From contig JAXIVJ010000481.1 in the NCBI GenBank assembly GCA_036785665.1, forward strand, positions 1 through 64,000: 64,000 bases of DNA, read 5' to 3'. Below, one piece after another: positions 39,028 through 49,862 of the stretch. This DNA comes from Chirona hameri. Its lineage: Eukaryota; Arthropoda; Thecostraca; Balanomorpha; Balanidae. A program made the translations under genes and the position numbers. The notes beneath the pieces were generated by a model, which ran no database searches, was not told the origin of the DNA, and worked only from the letters and a program-made list of their open reading frames with translations. The first letter of the stretch is position 1; each line of letters opens with the position of its first letter.

Positions 39028-39292
39028 GCTGCCGTCCCCGGGCCTGGAGACGCAGTTCTGCCGTCCCCAGGCCTGGAGACGCAGTTCTGCCGTCCCCGTG
39101 CCTGGAGACGCAGGTCTGCCGTCCCCGTGCCTGGAGACGCAGTTCTCCCTTCTCCGTGCCTGGAGACGCAGTTCTCCCTTCCCCGGGCCTGGAGACGCAG
39201 TTCTGCCGTCCCCGTGTCTGGAGACGCAGTGCTGCCGTCCCGTGCCTGGAGACGCAGCGCTGCCTTCCCCGTGCCTGGAGACGAAGCGTGTC
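39028..39292. repeat. 29-bp minisatellite, about 9 copies
   Basis: Units of GCCTGGAGACGCAGTTCTGC plus CGTCCCCGT, with point variants. Open frames on both strands are artefacts. Confidence 0.93.
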
Positions 39293-41489
39293 GTTCCGAG
39301 CACCAACGGAGGTCCGTATCCCGCCGCGATTCTACGCCGACTGGGGTCCAATGACTTCTTATAACGGCGGCCTCCCACTCGGAAGACTTCGCATCCGATC
39401 GTCGAAGGCAGCGATTCACGTAGTCTTTCGCAACATCTGAGACGTACCGCAACATGGCTATGTTTTCCTTGGTTATTTTCACGCGTGATTCAGCCGGGGA
39501 CGATCAGATCAGTTCGCCATATTTGACCACGACGAGCCGCGGCTGATCCGAGGTCCACCGTCCGTACATGGAAGAACAGAGGACCATCGGACCGATGTCA
39601 CCCGCACGAAGCGTCTCGGCCGCAGTATTATCAAGCCGTTGCACTGGCTATCTGATCGTTCACCTGCAGGCTCAGACATCGCGCGCGCGAGCTGAGGCCG
39701 CCGGCGTCCGGCTGAGCGCATGCATAAGCCGACACTTATCTGCCGCCAACGACACGGCCCATCGGCGCTCATAAATATTTTGCTGTCCTGCAGCGGCCCG
39801 AAGTCCGTTACTGTGAGGGGTGGAGAGGCGACTACGTCTCGAGCAGATGCCCGTCTGTTGTGAGCTACAGCTGCTGACTCATGGACCGAGATTGTTCAGT
39901 CGGACCCGGGCCGTCGTCGGGTGGCGGCTGCGTAATCTGCCGAAGGCTGGCTGGTCTCGCGGTGTTGAGGTTGGGTCGGTGTCGTCACCGCAGTCCAACT
40001 GCAAACTGCTGGATGGTGTATCGGTGCGTCGACACATGATGCTATCTGCCGTGGTTTGTGTGCGTTCGTCCGTGTATTTTGATTTTCGCTATTCCATCAG
40101 TTGAATCAAGGCCGTACAAGAGAGTTAAATAACTAGGTTTGTACCATCCCTAAACGTTATCAATACCGAATGTTAATTTTATTTCGCTCTCTTCATGCCT
40201 TCCTGTCTCGTTGCAACGGATCGACTACTCGACTGTAAGCTTTCTTTAATGCACTGCAAAAACATTTGAATTGACGGCACAAAACTGAACAGTGACCACG
40301 GAGGGCACAAACCACAGCAGCATACAAGCGTGACGTATACAAGCATCCAGGTATGATCCAGTATCCAGGTATCCAGGCAACTATCCAGGTATAAATACCG
40401 ATGTCGTTTTGTCTTTAACATGCGTATTGTTCACATCCTACATGTTTGTTGTTGTAATATTTCGACTTCCAAAACGAGCAAGTTGGATTCTAGAAAGGAT
40501 CCACCGTAACACCGTTTTCTTCGCAGCTTTACAATGCGACCCAGATACCACAATGAGGAACACAAAAATAGTACAATGACACGATAGCCAGAAAAAAAGA
40601 ATGAACAGCGCACTCGCTGATTTTAGTACAACATAGAAAGGATCCGCCGGACCCCGTATACCCACGATATCACATACATCATTGATTCTTGGCTGAAGGG
40701 ACTTAGCATACCTACGCGACATTCGACATGTGGCGTAAATACAAAACTAGGGTCCGACGCTGGTATAATGCATACCAAGCTGAATACAATGCATTATAAA
40801 AAAAACACCCCGTTTCGAAGGTCGTACTGCCAGGTAACCGTGCGGAGTGGCGCTAACATTTGTTGTATACCACATACTTTCACTTTGTTTTACCTTTCCC
40901 TCGTTTTACTTCTCACGCCCCTGCCGACGTAACACAGTCCTGTACCTACTCGAGCACTTTATCAGTGAGATGTACTGTGGTGCAACGTTTCGCCACGAAT
41001 CACGAATTGAGCTATAGAAGGTAAGTGATCCGCTGCAAAAGTTAAAGCCGGAGCTTTTTCATAGCAAAAGGAGCAACGCTCAGTAAATTGGAAGTTGAGA
41101 TCGATTTATATGCAAGATTGTTTGCGTTTGGCATGTAAATATTTATATTTGGAATTATTTCAATTTAAAATCGCTAAGCGCTCCACGCTGAAATTCTGCT
41201 GTACCTACTTTGAGTTGGTATCAAGCGAGGTGTTTGGGAACTTTCCCTGATCAACTTCGAACTATATTTGAATATATTTGCGCAATTAATCCTGCATATA
41301 CTTTCAATGCTGATATGGGTCTCTTTAAGCCCAAACATAATTCCTTAATTTATTTGAAGTGCGCACTATTGCAACTTATGTACTTTGGTCCACCATACGA
41401 CTGGTAATTCGTAAAAACAACTTTTTTCTTTCTTTTTTTTCTTCTTTTTTTTCATAATATATCAGCAAACACAAAATAATACTTAAAGA
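39293..41489. other. Gene-free stretch, nothing recognised
   Basis: GC-rich until about 40050, then AT-rich. A short ATCCAGGTAT repeat lies at about 40344-40394. No family could be assigned to any frame. Confidence 0.45.
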
Positions 41490-43905
41490 ATAATATAAAA
41501 CGGAAACTATCCGACGAACAAAGGAACGCATTAGATGCACCATTATCCTTGCAGGAACTACACGTTGCATTAATGGGTATGAAGAAAGGAAAGACACCCG
41601 GAACGAATGGTTTCACTGCATATTTTTTTTAACACTTTTGCGATTTACTTGGGGTATTTTATTTCGCGCTTGCACAGAATGGCTTCAAAACCAAACAATG
41701 ATCAACTGTCACCGTGAAAGCGTTGTTGCTCTCATACCTAAACAGGGCAAACCAAAAGATGCTTTAAAAGGATGGAGGACAATATCGTTACTAAACGTTG
41801 ATTTTAAAATTATATCGGCTGCCATTGCTAGCAGGTTAAAAACATAATGCATAGCTTGATATCTTCAGCACAGACCGTATATATCCCGGGAAGATTTATT
41901 GGAGAAAACAGCCGTCTAATGTATGACGTTATAGAACATGTAAATGCTACATCCGCCTCTGGTATTATAATGGCAGTAGATTTCGAAGCCGCTTTTGGCA
42001 CAGTCTCCTGGGAATTCTTGACAGAAGCTCTTGATAGGTACAATTTTGGGCCATTGTGTAAACAAATGATTAACACATTTTACCTTAACTCTAACAATTT
42101 CTCCCGCATTCTCCTTGACGGAAACCTCGGCTCCAAAATCCATATGGAAAGAGGCATAAGACAAAGGGATCCTGTCTCTGGATATTTGTTTAATCTAGTA
42201 ATGGAGCCACTTGCAAATCAAATGTTATTTTCAAAAAATCTGCAAGGTATTCAGTTAACCGTTGATACTGAAGTACGACTGTCACAATACGCCGATGACC
42301 TGATCGTGTTTTCACGTGCTGGGCTCGACCCGATTAAAGGGATCCTGTATGAACTAGACAAATTCACAAAAGTGTCTACCTTACGCATAAACATAGAAAA
42401 AAACAAAATGTCTCCAAATAGGTGAGACAGTTGACACGTCATTTCTCACCAATTTGGGACTAAATGAAGTAAGCGACCTCAAAGTCCTAGGCATATTGTA
42501 CAACAGTTCAAACACAAATATTACAAGGCGAAACATCACTACAATACTACCTAAGATCTCTCAAGAAGTTGCACAATGGAAACGCAGAAATCTTACTTTA
42601 ATAGGCAAAATAACTGTAGTGAAAGCGATGTTAATCTCAAAACTGGTACATATATTTTCAGCACTACCAAATCCAGCTGAAGATGACATTAAGAACATAA
42701 ACAATGTGTTGTACAGATTTATATGGAACGATGGGCCCGACAAAATAAAAAGAATTAGGTTAGTGCAAAACTATGATCGTGGTGGGTTGAGAATGGTACA
42801 AATAGCTTCGTTCCTTAAAAGTTTAAAGGTAACTTGGCTGAAAAGGTTGTACTGGACGAACTCAAATGTAATGTGGGCAAACAATGTGAAAGAAAAACTA
42901 CCTCCCATAGACGACCTAGTTTGCTTTGGAACAATAAGACTTAGAGATATCGCAAAAAACAAACTTAAAAACAGATTTTGGAGTGATGTCGTAAATGCTT
43001 GGGCGGACTTCTGCGCCATTTTTCGTACCGTACCCTCACAGTTACTTACGGAAAAACTTTGGTTTTCGGATCACACCAAATTTAAAAGGACCATTGTAAA
43101 AGAGTGGAACGATAAGGGTTTACGGTTCCTTGCCGACTTATATTGTAACGAGACTGGATCACTGCATAACGGCAACACTTTATGTACGTTATTCAACATA
43201 AATACGACTTTTCTTTGCTACTCCTCCTTAATCAGGAGCATTCCAAATTACACTCGGAGCCCTAACTTTGTCTGTAAAACTTCATATCCTATATTACCAT
43301 ACAAAATAGCACTACTTGCTAGGAAATTAAACATTTCACGATTAGCATACAATGAATTAATTAACGCAATGAGTGAAATAAACACATGGCAGCCACCCCT
43401 TGAGCGTAAATGGTGTAGAGACATCGGTTATATGAACGAAGGGACCATGCGCGATATACGCCTCTCCACAAAAAAATACTTATTTGCAAACTTTCCATTA
43501 CCGTATAGTTTCAAGAATAATATCCACCAACACATTTGTGTACCGAATAGGAAAATCGGAAAGTCCATTGTGTACTTTTTGTAAATCTTCAAATGAAACC
43601 ATTTGTCACATACTGTGGGACTGTGCCTTAGTGCAAGACTATATAAGATAAATATTGCTATATTTACAAAATAATTATAACTTAAATATAAATGTTACAG
43701 TACAATCGTGGTTTTTCCCGTCTCTTGAAGATGAAAGCGAACTATACACACTGATTATGACCATAGCTAAGGTAGTAATATTCAAAGCAAAATATAAAGG
43801 ACATCACCCAAGCATACAGCAATTTCACGCACTGATTAAACTAGAAGCCCTGAAGGAAGAACAATGCGCCATGCGGAAAAATTCGAGAGATAAATTAACG
43901 TAAAA
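41490..43905 (+). mobile_element. Broken L1/Tx1-like LINE, reverse transcriptase part
   Basis: A non-LTR retrotransposon pol, 5'-truncated (no endonuclease) and in at least five frame pieces: about 41502-41621 (MKKGKTPGTNGF), 41638-41844 (LIPKQGKPKDALKGWRTISL), 41847-42422 (AVDFEAAF, RGIRQRDP, YADD), 42454-43581 (thumb/C-terminal region, FIWNDGPDKIKR), then a CTFCKSSNE-type zinc knuckle near 43570 and a tail to 43900. The YADD catalytic motif is kept. The usual AFD is AFG, and RGIRQGDP-SPYLF reads RGIRQRDPVSGYLF, so it is also decayed by substitution. The family call rests on motif order; exact clade is unsure. Inactive. Confidence 0.85.
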
Positions 43906-44048
43906 ACAACTTATCACGAGAGCTTTCTCCTAAGCATCAACGCGAAAAGCGAAAGGAACCAAAGTGTCAGATACCGCGCTTAGTTACGAGCGAGCGCGAA
44001 GCGCTCGCGAGTCCTTGCTGAATACGGGATTTTCTCACATATAAGCGG

Positions 44049-44312
44049 CCGACCCGACCCGACCCGACCCGACCCGACCCGACCCGACCCGACCCGATCC
44101 GACCAGATCCGACCCGACCCGACCCGGCCCGACACGACCCGACCCGACCCGACCCGACCCGACCCGACCCGGCCCGGCCCGGCCCGACCCGGCCCGACAC
44201 GACACGACACGACCCGACCCGACCCGACCCGACCCGACCCGACCCGACCCGACCCGACCCGACCCGACCCGACCCGACCCGACCCGACCCGACCCGACCC
44301 GGCTCGGCCCGG
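44049..44312. repeat. (GACCC)n pentamer array
   Basis: About 50 units of CCCGA with GGCCC variants, an expansion of the family A GC tract. The minus strand reads GGGTC repeats, compatible with G-quadruplexes. Confidence 0.95.
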
Positions 44313-44523
44313 CCCGACCGTAACGCTTTTGAGGAGCTTATATCTTTGGAATCCCGCATCCGATTGACAAGCGGTCTTCGCCATCTGATAGCCTCATTAA
44401 ATCAATTATGTTATTTACATGTTCGTCTCACATGAGGGGTCAGCATGGCGCGTGACACGTGCCGCGTCAGGAGTGTCAGCAAACGTTATCCTGCTATAGC
44501 TGAGAAACGGCTGGACCGATTAA

Positions 44524-45022
44524 AAGGAATAGTTCACCTTTAACATGGAGTTTTGGACTGAGATAGCAGATTTATAGAGCAGATCTCAAAATGGGTTGTG
44601 GTGAAATAATTACCTCCCTACGTTAAGTAATTTCGACACAGTGGGCCCGGTTTCATATCCGCTGTTCCGAGCCACGATCGGGACATCTCGCTCGCCGCTC
44701 GCCGCCGCCGGCTCGCCGCCGGAGGCAGGTACACTCTCTGGCACGTAGTCTCTGGTCACGCGACGCCTCGTTAATATCCGCTCAGCCGCCCGGGCGGCGC
44801 GGCGGCCCCTTGTCAGAGACTGTACTTGGCGTCAGGCGGAGCGGGGCGGAGCCAGAACGCCAGCTGCTATCGTACGATTTCTCGTGAAATAGAAAGAGAA
44901 ACTTACTTCTTTCTCCACATATATCCATCAGTTGTCCAAACCAAAGTCATATTCGTAGTTTTGAGCTCAAGATGCACCTAATGGTTGAACTTCAAGACAA
45001 CTTTCAAGGTGACCTATTCCCT
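44524..45022 (-). mobile_element. TTAA-flanked MITE, 499 bp, inside A6
   Basis: TTAA at 44520-44523 and 45023-45026. Left AAGGAATAGTTCACCTT; right complements to AGGGAATAGGTCACCTT. The middle is GC-rich and unrelated to the other members. No protein. Confidence 0.75.
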
Positions 45023-45026
45023 TTAA

Positions 45027-45424
45027 AGGAAATAGTTCACCTTCGGAAAAAAAAATTGAGAACAGGATTTTATTAGATTTTGTAATGCAGTTTCTTTTTT
45101 TCTTTTAAAAAATGGTCCTACATCGCGCCAATTCAGGACAGAAGGTCGTAAATTATTAAGTTTATGGTGTGCGTTATTGGTCTGCGCATGCTCCATGCAG
45201 TGCTGGCACTTTCAGATGGTACGGTATATCATATATGCGCCGCATTTCTTCGCCAAAAAGTCAAATATCTTCGGCTGGGGAGTCTTTTCAGACAAGAACA
45301 GTTGCAGATAGGGATTTCTCAACACGGGCTACAAAACTGCTATTTCAGTTAAAAAACCCATGTTGAAGGGGTTTTTTACTATTTTTTTTTTTAACTATAC
45401 TATTTTACTAAACTATTTCCTTTT
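45027..45424 (+). mobile_element. TTAA MITE, right end decayed, abutting the previous one
   Basis: Left AGGAAATAGTTCACCTT next to the shared TTAA at 45023-45026. The interior matches 6106-6597 (shared TCAGGACAGAAGG, CGGCTGG, CAACACGGGCTACAAAACTG). The right end is expanded in T and reads CTATTTCCTTTTAGG, so TTAA is lost. Confidence 0.7.
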
Positions 45425-45519
45425 AGGATGAAATTTGGTGTGTGGTTTGAGACCACACCACTGGCGATGTTGAGCAAGTCAAACTATGGGTCACACTGCA
45501 TGTGCGCACTTGCACACCC

Positions 45520-45761
45520 ATAAGCGTAGGAACAGGGGGCGGGGGGGGGGGGGATGCCCCCTCACTTTTCGGCCATTTTTGGGGGCTAAAATCTTTATTT
45601 TTGCTTGGTGAGAAAAGTTTTTGATGGCAAAAGGTTCGCCAAGACGAGAACAGCCCAGATCTGCAAAGAAATCGTCCATAGTGGGGTTGGGGTACTCTCA
45701 AAACGAGATCACAGTTTCACTGCCCCCCCCCCCCATTTTTCGTGACGTTCCTACGTTCCTG
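45520..45761. mobile_element. 242-bp MITE in A6 with 9-bp flanking repeat
   Basis: Flanked by TGCACACCC at 45511-45519 and 45762-45770, which reads as a target-site duplication because removal restores the family A sequence. The ends contain GCGTAGGAAC and, inverted, ACGTAGGAAC, with G-runs inside. An 8-bp duplication (hAT-like) with a chance ninth base is possible. Confidence 0.65.
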
Positions 45762-45786
45762 TGCACACCCCTGCTCCATAACTGTT

Positions 45787-46372
45787 TACCGAGCGGGCGC
45801 GAAGCGCCCGTGAGGTTTCTTGTCAACTTACTAGACAAATTGGCATTTGACCCGGCCCGGTCCGGCCCGGCCATACGGACGCTTTTCGGAAGCTAATAAC
45901 TTTGCAACCACTGCTCCGATTGATATTTGGTTTTCACCATTGTATAGGACCATCAAATCTATTTGGATTGTGTTATGATGCGTTCTGATAGGGGTGGTAC
46001 TACAGCGCGTGGCACCCGCAGACGTCGAAATGAACCAAAATCATTCTTGATCAAAAATGGGTTGATTTATCTAAGCATTCGTTTTTTATACGCTGAATCA
46101 TGCAGCTCTCAGGACTCAGCTCTCTATAATATAAATACTCTCTTGTGGCGGATTCGAGAAAGGATATCATGCACAATTTAATCAAACTTAATTTTTATGT
46201 TGGCATGCATGGAGGCCTGGCAATTTGTATGGAGGACTAAAAGGACTAAAAGGACTAAAAGGACTATGTGGTACTACCACGTGTGCTCCCGTACCGTTTC
46301 ATATGTCAAACCTGTTTTAGCTTTACCAGTGCGCGCCCGCTCGGTCATCGCCCAAAAAGGCGTTTTACTGGT
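45787..46372 (-). mobile_element. Family A element, copy A7, divergent subfamily
   Basis: Hairpin end 45790-45814 (CGAGCGGGCGC, GAA loop, GCGCCCG...), a CGGCCCGG tract near 45853, and the far end TTTTACTGGT with the CGCC-CAAAAA-GGCG stem (about 46349-46372). The interior is strongly diverged from other copies and includes a small AGGACTAAA repeat (46232-46265). Confidence 0.65.
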
Positions 46373-47030
46373 ATGTTAACATGGGTTAACACAGGAAAAG
46401 CGAAATTCAGAAATCACGAAAAACGGGCATACTTCGCGCAGTTCCCGGGCCGCTGGCTTGGCAACCGTGGGTCGCAGCGTCATGTGATAAACACGCTGCG
46501 ATAGAGTATAGATTGGCATGGCGCATCTCGTTCAGAGCGAAGCACGTGCAACGGGCACCACTTGCAGGCGAATGTACCGTCTTCAAATAATATGCGTCAC
46601 ACAAAGCTGTTTCATCAATATTTAGGCAGGCTGCCAGGCGTTGAAGTTGAAATACAATATTTTGTTTACAATTTTATCCTTTACACCGCCGTACCAACGA
46701 AACGAAGACGAACTTGACCAGCAAATGTACACATCCGGATAGGGCCGTCTTTACTGACCAATGTCCACCCAAAATATTTCGCTACTGATTCATAGGTAAC
46801 TTATGATGAAGACAAACCTAAATGATTGCTGACGCTAATATTGCGAAATATTTTCATGGAATTAAATACCATCGCTTAATATTGGCCAAGACTTTAACAC
46901 TGCTTCAGTAATTTAATTCAGTAATAAACGCATGCAGGGGTAACGTCGCACCTCCCACTGGGAGATTACGTTGAATGAAGTCGGATGACTAACAAAAAGC
47001 GATGGTGCAGTCCATTGTGGCGGCCTTCAC
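46373..47030. other. Gene-free stretch, nothing recognised
   Basis: Mixed composition, no repeat or recognisable frame. Confidence 0.45.
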
Positions 47031-47032
47031 GC

Positions 47033-47583
47033 GGCGGACTGTGTTGTTAACTAATGCCACAGGCGGACTGTGCTGTTAACTAATGCCACAGGCGGACTGT
47101 GTTGTTAACTAATGCCACAGGCGGACTGTGTTGGTAATTAATGCCACAGGCGGACTGTGTTGTTAACTAATGCCACAGGCGGACTGTGTTGTTAACTAAT
47201 GCCACAGGCGGACTGTGTGGTTAACCAATGCCACAGGCGGACTGTGTTGGTAATTAATGCCACAGGCGGACTGTGTTGTTAACTAATGCCACAGGCGGAC
47301 TGTGTTGTTAACTAATGCCACATGCGGACTGTGTTGTTAACTAATGCCACAGGCGGACTGTGTGGTTAACCAATGCCACAGGCGGACTGTGTTGTTAACT
47401 AATGCCACATGCGGACTGTGTTGTTAACTAATGCCACAGGCGGACTGTGTGGTTAACCAATGCCACAGGCGGACTGTGTTGTTAACTAATGCCACAGGCG
47501 GACTGTGTTGTTAACTAATGCCACAGGCGGACTGTGTTATTAACTAATGCCACAGGCGGACTGTGTTATTAACTAATGCCACA
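47033..47583. repeat. 29-bp minisatellite, about 19 copies
   Basis: Units of GGCGGACTGTGTTGTTAACT + AATGCCACA. Variants GTGGTTAACC and GTTGGTAATT recur in ordered positions, suggesting multi-unit duplication. Confidence 0.95.
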
Positions 47584-47755
47584 GAAAGTCCCAGGTGAGT
47601 AACCAAGCAGAGAGATGGAAACAAATTGAATTAGGCAAATAATAATACAAAAAAGTTTCAGCGCGAAAAGGCAAAGGTAAATGGAGCTTAGATGACAGCA
47701 GACCAATTTCCTTGCTATCGTGTTTCTACGGGCTCGCTCATCCTTCGCCGATTAA

Positions 47756-49348
47756 CCCTATTTGTAACAGGGGGGGGGGGGGGCGGGGGGCTGGGAGCAG
47801 GCCAATGAAACGGCTGGGAGCAGGCCAATGAAAACGGCTGGGAGCAAAACGGCTGGGAACAGGCCAATGAAATTTTGCGACTTTTCATACAATTGAATAC
47901 CGCATTTGGAGTAAAAAATTGAGTTATTAACCTGAACAGAGGCGGTTCCAGGGCACAGTTTTGGGTGGGTTCGGATGCGACATTTGGCGATAATACGGAA
48001 ATGCGATCTTCACGGTTTCTTCCTAACTGCCTCAAATATGAAGGAGTTACATCGGTTTACAGTGACTGCAACAAGTGAAAATTAGTTGATGTTAATGAAA
48101 TATCATACAAATTGCATGTCAGAGGCGGTTTCAGGGGCTTGAAAAGGGGGGTTTCCAGGCAGCATTCAATGCTTGGCGGGAAGCCAATAGAGCGATGTAA
48201 GGGACATTTATAGCAATCAAGATGTAAAAGATAGTTTCTGCTTCCATTATTTGCATAATTTATTACATATAGAGTTTCAGGGGCGTGTTCAGGCACATGA
48301 AAAGGGGGGTGACTGGCTTGGTGATGACGATATGCCAGCGATAACGGCGCAATAGACGTTTAGCTTATAATGATATATGCACATATGAGGCCAGAAAAGG
48401 GAATAAAGTCATTTTTTGCAGAGGCGCGCTCAGGAATGGAAGAAAGGGGGCCATATTATTGCAAGGAAACTAAGAGGCATGGGCGTACAATGACATAACA
48501 TACTGCAGTTTTCGGATGAAACACGCACCACAGGCTACTCTACGAACAATTATAAGATAATAAGCGAGGCCAGGTAGGGTAAAAAGTGGGGTAAGCAATG
48601 TTAATTGACGTTGTAAGTGAAATAGTCACTGTTGACTAGTTAGTATCATAATAGCGGATAATATACTTATCAAAAGGTCTTGCGCCGCCCCGTTTGAATC
48701 CTGGATACGCCTATGATGAAGTACAACATGCAAAAAGGAACTATCTACGATCAGTAACATATTTATAGTGCTGGGCAGCAACTTGTCTGCGGTTAATATT
48801 TGTTTTCTTCTCCAATTTGACCTCCCTTTTTCACTAACCTGGTACCGCCAATGCAAACAATTTGATTTATAACTGTTTGTCTAATGTCACAATCACATAC
48901 CATTTCATTTATCAAAAAAACACATCAAAAAATGGTTTTATTATGCATTTACTTCACCCCCCATATTGAGTGACCTGCACACGCCTATGATTTTTGAATT
49001 TTCAAAAGTCACCGTCATATATCAATTTCCAATTCAATCTCTATCGATGCCTATTAGTTGTGTTAAAATCGGTCGATAAACATGAAAGCTATGTTGGATC
49101 AAAAATACCACTAAAATTTGTAGTTTTTGCCCCCCTGTTGCCCCCTCCCCCATCCAATTTTTTTTTAAAATTATTATTTAGAAATGTAGATCGTGTTGAG
49201 GGAAACCAAACACCGTTTCATTTTTGAAAATCGGACGGGTAGATCTCGAGATCTCTTGGGGGGGGGGGGGGGGGGGGGGGGGCGGAATCCGCCCCTCCCC
49301 CCCCCCCTGTTACAAATAGGGGTAGCCAGGAGCCTGTTACAAATAGGG
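47756..49348. mobile_element. TTAA-flanked element, 1.59 kb (piggyBac-style ends)
   Basis: TTAA at 47752-47755 and 49349-49352. A perfect 16-bp inverted repeat (CCCTATTTGTAACAGG) is followed on each side by G- or C-runs. TTAA target sites plus CCCT-starting ends are typical of piggyBac. The interior has four loosely repeated GAGGCGGTTTCAGGGGC-like phrases (about 47940, 48123, 48277, 48420), and the right end is partly duplicated (49305-49321). No transposase. Confidence 0.8.
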
Positions 49349-49352
49349 TTAA

Positions 49353-49858
49353 AGGAAATAATTCACCTTCAACATTAGTTTTAAACTGAGATAGCAGTTT
49401 TGTAGCCCGTGTTGGGAAACCCCTATCTGCAAGTTGTCTTGACTGAAAAGACTCTCCAGCCGAATATATATATATATTTTTTGGCGAAAGAATGCGGTGC
49501 TGGCGAAAGAATGTGGTACTGGATCTAGCCCGGGCAGAGGCTATACCATCAGCCAATCAGCTTGCAGCTGGTGCTAGCAAGCGAACCGCCGGTCGCCGGT
49601 TGGCACATCTCTAATGCGAGTCTATCTTTATGCGACTACTTTCGAATCTGATTGGCTGAACCATTTTTTTTTATTCGCGCGCCGTCAGGACTCTGACTCA
49701 GAGAGTATGCATATAGTTTTAATAAACAATAATAATTTACGGCCTTCTGTCCTGAATCGGCGCGCTATAAGGCTATTTTTGACAATATAAAAATAAATTG
49801 TATGAAAAAATATAATGAAATCATGTTTGGGAAAATTTTCCAAGGTGAACCATTTTCT
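49353..49858 (-). mobile_element. TTAA-flanked MITE, 506 bp
   Basis: Between shared TTAA sites 49349-49352 and 49859-49862. An inverted copy of 6106-6597 over nearly its full length, with AGCCAATCAG and CTGATTGGCT at about 49551 and 49648. Confidence 0.85.
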
Positions 49859-49862
49859 TTAA

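Larger units (their letters stand above)
43983..45785 (-). mobile_element. Family A element, copy A6, split by three MITEs
   Basis: Hairpin end at 43987-44011 (inner 8 bp still paired), pentamer-expanded GC tract, conserved GACGCTTTT/GAAGCT-type segment, then the monomer broken at CTGGACCGAT (44520). It resumes at about 45427 with AAATTTGGTGTGTGGTTT, is broken again at 45519, and resumes at 45762. Removing the three inserts restores family order. The far terminus is lost against copy A7. Confidence 0.75.

Noticed and set aside
47033..47583. CRISPR-like array
   Set aside because: Head-to-tail identical units without unique spacers in a eukaryotic genome; a minisatellite.
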